Below are positions 1 through 10,167 of a stretch of 64,000 nt of DNA, piece by piece; position 1 is the first letter of the stretch, and every line of letters starts with the position of its first letter. Under the pieces are notes generated by a model. That model did not search any database and was not told the origin of the DNA. It saw only the letters and a list, made by a program, of their open reading frames with translations. Made by a program: the position numbers and the translations under genes. This stretch comes from Wuchereria bancrofti (taxonomy: Eukaryota; Nematoda; Chromadorea; Rhabditida; Onchocercidae), in NCBI GenBank assembly GCA_005281725.1, contig SSBO01000012.1, forward strand, positions 11,189,254 through 11,253,253, in the 5' to 3' direction.

Positions 1-1098
1 CTCAGAAAACAAACAATATGAAATCGTTATTCATATGTTAATCTCTGTTTTATCCAGAAACAACATACTATAGGAGACCTAGATATGTCACAATTTCGGT
101 CATTTACTAAACAACCGCCCCACAGAAATGTATATCATTTAGACACTGAATGCTAATTCAGGAAAAAGATATCAAACTTGGACACATCAAAATTTTTTGC
201 AAATGATGAAAAGGGAATCGAGATAAAAGGAAAAAACAAAGAAGTTAACATTCTGTTGATCCAAGCAATCTTGCACATGGCATCAACATTAATTTTGGTC
301 TCTGACAGCTGCTACACCAAAACTTATCTTCAAGTGGAATTCCGCAATATTACAAAAGCGAACAAAAATGTAGCTTCAATTCTCTCAATAATTTCCGTTC
401 CAAAACTGGAAATGGAATGACTTATAGATCCCATGATCTATGATTAAAGGCTTTTTTTCTACGAAAATTTGTCGAAGAGATGGAAAAATGAAAAGGTAGC
501 ATAAAGTGTCACTCCTAATAACGTCAAATTTTTCGAGTGTATAAACATCACAAATGAATCATTATGTAATGTATGCAGTTTTGCGGAAGTACATCCCCCT
601 CTATTGTTTGGACATAATAGTGAAGAATAACACAGCTTTCCCATTTAATTTTAATGAATCTCAGAAAGACAGCATTAAAAATACGAATATGTAAGGAATG
701 TAACTATAATGCTTACAAGAAATAGAACTGCAGTATCAAAAAAAAAAAAAAAATTAAAGTCATAAAGTTAAAGGAATATGTGAAAGCTAAATAAAGATAG
801 TACATCGGATATTCGAAGTGTGTACATAATTCCAACATTGTACAACACAATAATCAAAAGAAAATGTAAGTTCAAAAGAGCTGTTAACATCACGAGGAGA
901 AACATCACGAAGAGTAGTGGAGTAGAGAGCAATGACTTAAGTTTAATCAGTATAGGAAAGGGATAACCATAGTAAACTTCAGGTATATATAATTTAGATA
1001 GATGACGAGAAGTGAACAACCGCAGCCCTATGTAGCATTGTAACACTTCTTCATGTCGAAGATTTTTCGACAGACATGTAACTACAACCTTACTTAAC
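1..1098. other. Left-edge stretch without a recognised gene
   Basis: AT-rich sequence with only short open frames on both strands and a poly-A run near 738-753. It could hold 3' exons or introns of the possible minus-strand gene at 1099-1366, but no splice-consistent exon was found. Confidence 0.4.
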
Positions 1099-1366
1099 TT
1101 TGTTTTACTAATTCTTGCTGTTTTTTCCAAGGATTGGGAAAGTTCTCTAAAATTTTAAATCCGACCAAATATTGATTGTTACCTTCTCTATTGGAATCCA
1201 TATTTGCTTGCAGACTTTGGGCATCCACAAAAATTGTGCGTGGAATGAATTTGGTAGGGATAGCTACTGCAGGTTGTCGAGCAACAGGAACGAGTAAAAG
1301 TGGAATAGCTTCGGATATATTGGTTGTTGACGGTTTAGGTTCTATCCGCCGCCCTATTGTAGCCAT
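1099..1366 (-). CDS. Possible 5' exons of an unrecognised gene running off the left edge
   Basis: Two minus-strand segments can be joined: exon 1 at 1366-1183 (from ATG, ending GAAG before GTAACA) and exon 2 at 1146-1099 (after ATTTTAG, ending CAAA before GTTAAG). They share phase 1 and read on as a hydrophilic, Pro-rich sequence starting MATIGRRIEPKPSTTN and later ENFPNPWKKQQELVKQ. No domain is recognised. No further exons were found toward position 1, and the plus strand is also open over part of the region, so this may be noncoding. If real, the gene shares an upstream region of about 600 bases with the divergent TMED gene at 1956. Confidence is low. Confidence 0.3.
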
Positions 1367-1955
1367 CGATGAGATCATAAATAAGCTCGAGATCAAGCAA
1401 ATTAAATCTTCCAATTCCAATTTTAATTCCTCGAATATGGAACCTAGAAAAGGAAACTAAAATCAATATTGCGAGCTGTCACTTTTATTCAAGACTACGC
1501 GAATTTTAGCTAGTCTAGACTACTCAGCAAATTAACAGTAAGTATTTCAAGACGTTCAGCAACTTGCTGAGAAGTAATCCAGATTAGCTGAAAACTTACT
1601 GGAAGAAAATTGTAACTTGTCGTCACAAAAACTAATACCACCAAAACAGTTTTTATCAGCACTATTTGTTATAATCTTCTCTCTACCGGACTTATTCTAC
1701 CTATAACACTGTTTTCCAACACTGATCCCCTACGTACACCCCCACATGACTTTTCCGGTTAACACGTTTCAGGACACTCTGCTGGTGCTTGCCGCGTTTT
1801 ACTTAAACCGTAAAATACAAACGTGAGAATTGCAGACCACAACTGCCAAAAAGCATTTCCGTTACCTTTACATTTGCTTTGGTAGAGTGGTTGGTCATTC
1901 CGGAGTGTTATCAGAATAGTTTCATGTTTCTAATACATCCCGCGTTGCAGATCTG
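1367..1955. promoter_or_regulatory. Probable promoter region of the TMED gene
   Basis: About 590 bases separate the possible minus-strand start at 1366 from the TMED start at 1956. The interval is open in no useful frame. A TTGCAG at 1945-1950, six bases from the TMED ATG, is a plausible trans-splice or 5'UTR acceptor. No core-promoter motif can be assigned with confidence. Confidence 0.35.
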
Positions 1956-3596
1956 ATGGATTCAGATTTGTACATCTTCCTGTACATCTTCAGCTTATTT
2001 ATTCATATATGTTGTGGTGCAGAATATGCTTATACGATTGAGGTGGACGCCGGAAAACATAATTGCTTCTTCCAAACGGTCAACAATACACATCACAAGT
2101 TTATGGAAATTGACTATCAAGCAAGTTTCTTTCCTTTTTTGTCATTTATCAAAATATTATTATCTGTATAACTTACGAATGGAATGGTAATGGTTGTAGA
2201 TGTATTCATTTTGGTTGCAGTTGTCTCTCTACATGGAACTTCGGAATCCAGTAGGTAAATTAACTTTTTTAACGTAAAGGTAAACAAAGGAGAAAGATTG
2301 TGCAAATAAACTCATCACAATCAAATAAAGTTTCAGGTGGTTGATGGTGGCGATTTGAATATCAATTTTATGATGCTTTTTGGTACCAAAATTTTGCTAC
2401 AAGAAATGATGAAGGTGGAGGGAAGCCATAAGTAAGGTTTGCGTTTCATTTATGCAAATAAACCGGTTTTATGTTTTTCCTTTTTAAATTTTTTTTGCAG
2501 TAACTGCTAACTTGTTTTTATGAAATGGTATCACTGCTGAACTAAAAGTGATTGAATTCATCCGAAATTTAGCTCATGGCTGCTAGAAAATACTATTGGA
2601 GAGGGGACACGGAATGTTTTAATTATTTTAAGAGTGTCTAATATCACTGCTAGTAATTGATAATATTGTTAAAGGTTTTCCATGGAAGAATCTGGCGACT
2701 ATCAGCTATGTTTCGACAATTCATTTAGCTATCAAACACGTAAAGTTCTCTTCTTTGAACTTTTTTTATTAGATGAGAATGGAAGCTTTGATGAAACAAA
2801 TACGGTCGAGGAATTCGGTCCTGTAAGGCATGAATACAGTGGACTTGGTTTCGAAATGCAGAAATTCCAGGTATGTTCGCTCATAGTAGAAAGAAATTAG
2901 ATTTAAACTGTTATTAGATTTCAAAAAAAAAATTAGACTTTAACAAAAAATTAGATTTAACAAATAGTAAGTTTGTGACTTCACTGACTGCTTTCCTTGA
3001 GACTAACTTGTTGACTTCCTTGATGTCACCTTTTGTTTTGCCCTGCAGTGCACCCTACTCATACTTCTGTAACATTGCTTAGGACTGTACAGCATAGAAA
3101 TGTGAAATGAGACTTAGCATTTAAAAGTATATTACTTCACTTCAAATGAGTATTTATAGTCATTATTTGGTTTTTCTCTGTTTTCATGTAATTGCAGTTT
3201 TCCTTCTTTTTGCTGGAAAAAAGATGGTAGGAATGAGATATTCCAATTTTAGAAGGCATCTAATAACATCAAAAATCTACTGAATAAAATCGAATATCAT
3301 CAGTCGCTGTTGCGAGCTTATGAAGCACGCGACCGAGCGATAATGAATGCTAATTTCGATCGTGTAACTTTGTGGTCCGTAGTCAATTCTATCATTTTAG
3401 TAATTGTTGGTTTATTACAGGTATTTTTTATTACATTTTGCATGGATGCATATAAACTGTTATCATTTATATTTGCAATGAGAGCAGCTTGCTATCACTT
3501 CATATTATGTACTGTGCTTTTCAGGTGTATATGATAAGAAGTTTGTTTGAAGATAACTCGAAGCTGGGACAGTTATTAAGGCGGCAGCATTTTTGA
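1956..3596 (+). CDS. p24/TMED family cargo receptor, gamma-type, intact copy
   Basis: p24 proteins are single-pass type I membrane proteins that cycle between ER and Golgi and help sort cargo into COPI/COPII vesicles. Five exons join in phase: 1956-2120, 2337-2431, 2675-2870, 3253-3420 and 3525-3596, giving 231 aa, normal for the family. Residues 1 to about 22 form a signal peptide. A GOLD domain follows (TIEVDAGKHNCFF, VVDGGDLNINFM, GDYQLCFDNSFS), then a coiled-coil region ending LLRAYEARDRAI, a transmembrane segment near residues 190-212 and a short tail ending LLRRQHF. The LRAYEARDR motif and exon pattern match the TMED1/3/5/7 (gamma) group. The first intron begins GCAAGT, so it is a GC-AG intron. 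The start is supported by the signal peptide and the TTGCAG just upstream. A decayed paralogue lies 1.2 kb downstream. Confidence 0.92.
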
Positions 3597-4774
3597 CATA
3601 TTAATCTGCACATCTTTTCATGTGATTAATTCATGATGTCATAATAGTAACCTATATTTCTGTTATGATGAGGAAACTGTGATACTTGTCATAATACGTG
3701 CTTAATATCGTTTGTTTCTATGTAAAATTGTAGGACTTTATCAGGGACTGATAATAAAAAAAGAAGGTTAACCCAGGAAGGTTAGGAATAGAAGAAATAA
3801 GAATTTTCCTCGAAAATAAGTATAGTTAGTTAGTTTTGGAAACTGATCTCTTTTCATATATTGATTGTTTCACCAGTAACTTTGGTACGGATGAATGATA
3901 AAATTCTGATTTATTAGATTGATTTATTTTTCTTGTTATTTGCATTCTGTTTCGAGGTTGGACTGTTGCGATCTATGTTACAGCCGCGGTCCAACGAATA
4001 GTATTTAGGAGTTCATTTTGTTACATTTAGGAATCCAGTGTGTTTTAGGTTTAGTTAGTACAAATAAAGTGTTGTGTGCACAAGGTTTTGGGCATTGTGC
4101 TCGTTTCACAACGTATAGGAAAGGTAAGTTTTATTCATAAAAGGTTTTAACTAGTGCAAGCGGTACTAACGGAATAAAAAACTAAAGATTGAATTTAGTG
4201 TTTAAAAAATTTATATATACATAGTCACAAAATCCAGCGTATCTTGATTGATGAGCTGGGAGTATGAGTGGTTTCTTTCTTAAGCAGACGGTTTAACGCT
4301 AACTCTAGTTAGGATTGCGAGCTGTAGAAAATATTGGAAGTGGGTTAGGGCTTGTGTATGATCTATTAGGTATAGCAAATGTGCGAGGTTAGTAGTGACC
4401 AACAAAGATGTTACCACGAACTGCAAAAAGCATGAAGTGTTGGACGAGTGTGTCAGTTGATGCTATTTACAGAAAGTGTAGAGATATCAAGAGAATCTCG
4501 AAGGGAAGTGGAAATATTCCCCAGTAAAAGTAAACGCTACAAATGGCATGAGGTGTTAAGTTGTGATCGGTGTAAAGTAGTGTCTGGGAGTAATTTTGCT
4601 TGCGTTTTATGTGTTTCCAGCGTTCCCCATTTACTGGGAGTTCGACTGCTATCGGTTTGCTGTTTTGCATCAGTTAACGAAAAGGAAATTTTTGCTCGGA
4701 TCAAGAAGTTTTTTGCAGTCTTGGGAGAAAATGGACGAAAATTTTTGTCAAAAATAAAAGTACTTTTCTATTCT
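3597..4774. other. Spacer between TMED gene and TMED pseudogene
   Basis: No gene recognised. The pseudogene's first open frame extends upstream to 4448, but residues before the MRDIYAV signal-peptide start at 4775 look unlike a p24 protein, so this extension is treated as 5' untranslated or noncoding sequence. Confidence 0.5.
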
Positions 4775-6077
4775 ATGAGAGATATATATGCTGTGATAAT
4801 GATTCTTTGTCATATCGTATCATTTTTGTTGCCGATTTACGTGGTAGTAGCAGAAAAGTATGATTATACAGTAATTGTGCCAGCGGGGAAAATGGGGTGT
4901 TACGGTTTCACAATTTTCGATGAAAAATACCACTCATTTGAAGTTGATTTCCAGGTATGTTCTCACTTATTTTCAAGTACGCATGTGCAGGCGGGGAAAA
5001 TGGGAAAAATTTTAAAGTATTAATATTTTTTAATTAATGGCATATATATGTTCCTATCTTAATTGCAGGGTGGCGGACTCGACATTACATTCTCTGTCAC
5101 ATCACCGAAAGGATTACGTTTAATTAATGATTTGAAGCATACCGATGGGACGCATAACTTTGTCGAAAATTAATTCAAGTTTTAAAATAACGCTTTATCA
5201 AAGTTCAGTTGAGTAAATCGACTGTCCTAACATATATATTTTCAAACTTAGACTTTTTTATTTAGATCTTCTACCAAAGGAATTAACGAACTTTAGAATT
5301 TTTGTTTCTTGTCCGAGAGGGAAAAAATTGGATTAGCAGAAAAATTACTGAGCTTTACAGTAAAGTAAATTAACGGTATGAGAAGCGTTATTATCAAAAA
5401 GTCATCTGTAAAGTTTTGAGAAGTTCTTAATATTTCAGGATTAATTTGAGTATGGCTAGTGCTGGTTATGGTGACTACTTATTTTGTTTTGATAATACAT
5501 TCAGCATTCAGTCGGATAAACGGGTTTTTTTTGGATTTCTTTTGGATGCGTAGGGTCACTTTCTTGGAGGTTTTGATCAACAGATTAACGTTGGAACAGA
5601 AGTTTTGCGTACTTTGGATACACATGTCGGACATTTTCAGGTACCTGTATTTTACTTAATCCAATACCTATCTCTGCTTAATTCTGGTTCTGTGTTTTAT
5701 TGTTTCCAGATAATTGTTTCAAGAGTAGTTTCTCACTTTCAGAATGTGACAATGGATTAGAAATAATTTGAATATTATTGAAAGATTACAAAGGCAATAT
5801 GCAAGCATAGAATTGGCTGATCGAACTGCAATTGAAAACAGTTATGAAATGATAAATTTTTGAGCATGTTGCATTTGTTTGTCATGTTGATTGCCCTCTC
5901 TGTGCAGTAAATCTGATTTATGAATATTATTGGTAGTGTAAAATTGGTTGATATACTATTGAACTATTGAATCAAACTATTGAATGAATACATTTTCAGG
6001 TTTATGTGGTGCGTAGTCTTTTTGAAGAAAACTCAAGGATTGGTCTGATCCTACGAAAAGGCCACTTAAATGATTAA
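4775..6077 (+). pseudogene. Decayed tandem copy of the TMED gene
   Basis: The segment keeps the five-exon layout of the neighbouring TMED gene (about 4775-4954, 5069-5155, 5439-5640, 5761-5862 and 6000-6077). It starts with a signal peptide (MRDIYAVIMILCHIV) and GOLD pieces (FEVDFQ, GGGLDITFSVTSPKG, GDYLFCFDNTFS), and the last exon reads VYVVRSLFEENSRIG. Several lesions are visible. The exon 2 donor, CATAA followed by GTAAGG in the intact copy, is CATAA followed by CTTTGT, and reading on gives a stop at 5171-5173. Exon 3 has an in-frame TAG after LLDA. Exon 4 is out of phase with exon 3, and its transmembrane part is replaced by a stop after MINF. A truncated product of about 95 aa could be made from the first two exons, but full p24 function is excluded. 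Confidence 0.85.
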
Positions 6078-7228
6078 TTCGTATACTTAAATCAGATATT
6101 GTCCACGGACACTGTTGCTAATGTTTAAATTCAAACTGAGTCATGTAAGTGAATTATACAGTTGATTGTTCACAATATGCACCTGTAATGTTGTCAGTTT
6201 TCTTTTCTTTCTCTTGCTTACAACTTGTGCAGAAGCTTTTTTTGTAAGAGCTTCCATATGTTCATGGGCATGTTATTCCACTGCCTCTTCATCCATCTTT
6301 CGGTTGCTTGTGGTATTGTTATACATTTTCAACCGAATTTTCAAATTTTAAGGCTTTCGGATATATATCTAATTCTGCTATTGTCCTTATACAAATTCAA
6401 GACTAATAACGTGTCCAGAAGTTGTTTCATATTCTTGCTTTATATGTTAAAATTTATTTTTGTTTGTATTTGGTGCATAAAATCTCGAAATATAACAAAT
6501 CCCCAATGCATACGTACATAACAAATGCAGAACTATTAAAGCTGCATCTCCCGAAGCAGTCATTATATCGGCTGCTTCATATCTATCAACTAGCATAATG
6601 TATCACCTAATATTACATATGCATGTAGCTGAGAATTTAGTGCAATAGCATTATCGGATTGTACTATTTCACAGTTATTTGCAGTACAGTTGTAAATACC
6701 TGGAGAAGGTGTCACATGTTAGGTTGGTTTTTTTTTTTTTTTTTAAGTCAGCGTAGTTTACTCGATGTTTCCATGGTGACCGCATGCAGAGATGGAAGTG
6801 GACGTTTTATAAAAATTAATGTTTTTTATACTTATAGAATCATTTTTTTTTGTTATAGAACTCGTTTGAAAGGCGCATTCGTGGTATTTTATTCATATAA
6901 AACTAGCTATTATAGAAAGTTTTTTGAGTCTCTAGTAGTTCTCCTTACACAAAGAATATATGGGATTCATATTAGTATAAAATTTTTTTATGCATCTAGA
7001 CGAATGAGGAGCTTATTTCAACGTTTAATTCCGACAGATAAGAACTCTTCTAGAAAGATGCTATTAGTAATTTTGAATGTCCTTTATGTTTGGCGATTAT
7101 TTTTATAAGGGGTATTTATTAATCAAACTGGTGTTACCGGTGATGAAAATGATGATTTCATACAAAACAGTCATTAAGTATGCTAGCGCAGCAATATTTA
7201 TATTCTTGTGTTTCAGAAATATAAAACG
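6078..7228. other. Spacer before the CDK20-like gene
   Basis: Open frames such as 6659-7108 are rich in Phe, Tyr and Arg, resemble translated AT-rich DNA and lack domains. A T-run lies at 6727-6744. TTTCAG at 7211-7216, 12 bases before the kinase ATG, is a good trans-splice or 5'UTR acceptor. Confidence 0.5.
7211..7216 (+). promoter_or_regulatory. Probable trans-splice acceptor of the CDK20-like gene
   Basis: TTTCAG lies 12 bases upstream of the ATG and has no coding exon before it. In nematodes this placement is typical of spliced-leader addition; a 5'UTR intron is the alternative. Confidence 0.5.
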
Positions 7229-9709
7229 ATGTCAACGTCAAGGCTGTACACATCGGAGGGTTATGATGATTCCTATAATATTATCTCTATTATTGGTCGG
7301 GGTGCATTTGGTGTCGTTCTGAAAGCAACTCATTTCCAGGTAGGTTATTTAGCCAAGAAATACGTCAAAATTATCACTGTTGAGTAATAAGGTTGATTTA
7401 TCTAAATGAGACTTATAATTTCAAATGTATTTCAATTCTTCATAGTTTGTAATGGTTTTTGAAATCCACCCCCCCCCCCCTCCCTTTTTTTATGGATAAT
7501 TGAATTCTTGTATGTTCTTTATGGAATCTTTACACTAGCTCATTTTCATGATTTTGGACAATGGCAACATAAACTTACAAATAGGATCCAAAATGGCTAG
7601 GTAGTCGAATATTGCATGTTTTATAGAGCCATGAAGAAGTAGCTATTAAGCGAATACCGCTGAAACGAAACAGTCGGAATGAAATTGCACTGATTCGAGA
7701 AGTGTTCGCCCTTCGCAATGCATATCACAAAAATGTTATCATTTATTAATCAACATGAATATCCCATCATATAAATTCAATTTTTCGATCACCCAGAAAC
7801 CGGAAGATCTGGTTTTTCTTCTTTTTTTTGTAAAGCGCCTTTTTATTACTGAGTAGGCAGAAAAATTGTCTAGCAGGCAAAGTATGAACTATTTAGTAAG
7901 CAAACCAAATCATATTCTTACTTCTTAATAAATTTTTTCAAGTTTTCGTCGTAGATATTTACCAGCTTTAAAAAGCGAATTATATTGAATTGTATCACTT
8001 CAATTAAGGTTGTAAGATTGTTCGATGTAATACTGAATACGAATGCGGTTTCCCTTGTAATGGAATATGTCGGGTCCAGTTTGAAATTGGCAATTGAGGA
8101 TTTTAATCGTCCATTAAATGATGAAATTCCTCGATATTATATGTATCAGTTATTTATCGGTTTGGATTATCTGCATAGCTTAAATATCATGCATCGGGTA
8201 AGCTGCTAGTTCCAGAGTGAAATTGCTTTAAAAAAAGAAAAAAAATGAGCAAATTAATAATAGTGCTGTGTTTGGTTTAGTACGGTTGTGTTAATATGTA
8301 TAATGTTTGGAGGATTTAAAGCCGGATAATGTATTAATTACGTCGACGGGATTACTAAAAATTACGGATTTCGGACAATGTTGTATTTATGTATCGGATG
8401 ATCCTAACCGAAATTACGATTGCCAGGTAAGAACAATGGACAAAAAAGGGAAAACTTCTACCACTATTTATCTGCTTTTATTTATTTGACTAATTCCTGC
8501 AAAAATTCAAAGTGGTTCAATGTTGCGAAACAATAATTCAGCAGTGCACTTAATATAGCTTAAGTCAGATATCTGCTTCAGGTAGCATCCAGATGGTACC
8601 GAGCACCTGAATTATTGTTCGGTTCGACAGCTTATAATCCTAAAGTAGACGAGTGGGCTTGTGGCTGTATATTTACTGAGTTTTATAATGGTACACCACT
8701 ATTTGCGGTATGTTTAGTTGTATATAATATATATAATTATAACAAAATGAAACCGTACATAGAATTATTTTGCTTTTGCTGGGAGATCTAAGATGTGAAA
8801 CCGATGTTAATGTGTTGAATTGAACTTGAATTTCAATGCGGTCCGATTGCTTGAATTTAAACTTTCTCGCTACATCTGTAGTCTTTACTGTGGTGCGTTA
8901 TAAATACCGCGGTATCATCAGAAGAACAGCTAGTGAAATATTAGTTCGTTCTAATTTCTTAGGATTCGTTTTGTAATTAGATCCTAACATCATCGTTTCA
9001 TGAATTTTGGAGTTCATAATTGAAAAGTCTGTCGAGAATTAATTATCGATTACAGGGCAGAAATGATATCGAACAAATAGGAAAATTGATATCGGTACTT
9101 GGCTCACCTTGTGAAAGAAACTGGGAGGGTTGGAATATTATGCCGGATTATGGTAAAATTATTTTTGAGGACAATAAACCGGTGGACAACTGGAAATCAG
9201 TAGGTAATTTCCTCTTTATTCTCAGTTCTCCTCATGGACTAACATAACTAGATTAAAAATGAACAAATTATTTCGGTAAAGCAGTGTGAGCATTTACTCG
9301 CAATACTAGCATTAGTTAACTTCATACGATCTTCATAGCACATTCTGAATATAGTTTTTAATTAAAAATTTTTTCATTATTCGCTTGTAAGTGTTCCATG
9401 CTGTTACATCGACCATCATTTGACGTTTTCTGGAAATTCTTATTTTGCGCTCAAAATTTGGATATCTTATTTCACTGAAATTAACTTTCAGTGCCATTAG
9501 CTTCCGAAACATGTCTTTCACTACTGCGGAAGCTTATCGTTTACTCAGCTGAGGAACGTTACTCAGCAGAAGTCGTCCTGCAGCACGAATTTTTTATTGT
9601 CGATATACCGAAACAAGCACCGTATATACCACCTCCAATGAGTCTTAAAATTCCGCAACAGATGGATCCTATTGAGCTTGATTTGGACGCCGGTTTTGTT
9701 CAGTACTAG
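7229..9709 (+). CDS. CDK20/CCRK-like cyclin-dependent kinase (DYF-18 family)
   Basis: CCRK/CDK20-type kinases act upstream of ciliary MAK/ICK-type kinases; the C. elegans member is DYF-18. Seven exons join in phase: 7229-7339, 7627-7734, 8009-8197, 8313-8426, 8582-8707, 9056-9203 and 9492-9709, giving 337 aa (human CDK20 is about 346). Kinase features in order: glycine loop IGRGAFGVV (residues 22-30), Lys45 in VAIK, alpha-C Glu62 in ALIRE, HRDLKPDN (135-142), DFG (155-157) and RAPE (181-184). The stretch [18 protein letters not shown] after the catalytic core matches the CDK20 signature GKNDIEQ rather than other CDKs. Oddities: the DFG is followed by QCC rather than LAR, and the threonine usually phosphorylated in the T-loop (YTHQVATRW in CDK20) is Asp172 (YDCQVASRW). 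The exon 2 donor (GTTATC) and exon 4 acceptor (TTGGAG) are weak but phase-consistent. Confidence 0.9.
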
Positions 9710-10167
9710 TAGATGTATGCTTGTTGGGATATAGGGGAAGGAAAAGGTGCAAAATTCTTATCACCTTCTTCATTAAACGATATCCGTTTTTTTGGTGCCA
9801 TTTTTGATTTGGTACAATAATGTTTAATATATTTTATTGAAGATTCTATATAAACATAAATGAGATCAAACAACAGTATATCACTGTTAACAGATAAACC
9901 AGGTAAACATTCGAGTATTTGAAGTAATTCAATTGAGTTTAATTTTATTCCATTCTATTTAACATAACAATGTTATACGGGAAAAAAGTGAGATTTATTT
10001 TCAAGCCTATACTTCTAACGCAGTTATTGTAATTCTTAGGATTGTTAAAACTCTTACAAGAAACAGTAACCGTTTTTCAATATGCTTCTTAAGAATTTTC
10101 ATCCACAGCATTGGTAGATAAAATGTTGAGAAAATGAGAGTTAGATGAGAAAAAATAATGATATGTT
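9710..10167. other. Convergent 3' spacer between CDK20-like gene and GPCR
   Basis: The kinase ends at 9709 on plus and the GPCR ends at 10168 on minus, so this interval holds both 3' untranslated regions. No gene is seen. Confidence 0.6.

Noticed and set aside
1176..1460. Plus-strand open frame of 94 codons
   Set aside because: It overlaps the better-supported minus-strand exon with splice sites and shows no domain.
4448..4774. 109-codon upstream extension of the TMED pseudogene's first frame
   Set aside because: A p24 protein must begin with a signal peptide, which starts at 4775; the extension has no family similarity.
6659..7108. 149-residue open frame upstream of the CDK20-like gene
   Set aside because: Dominated by Phe, Tyr and basic residues with a poly-Phe from a T-run; no domain, and it runs into the kinase 5' region.
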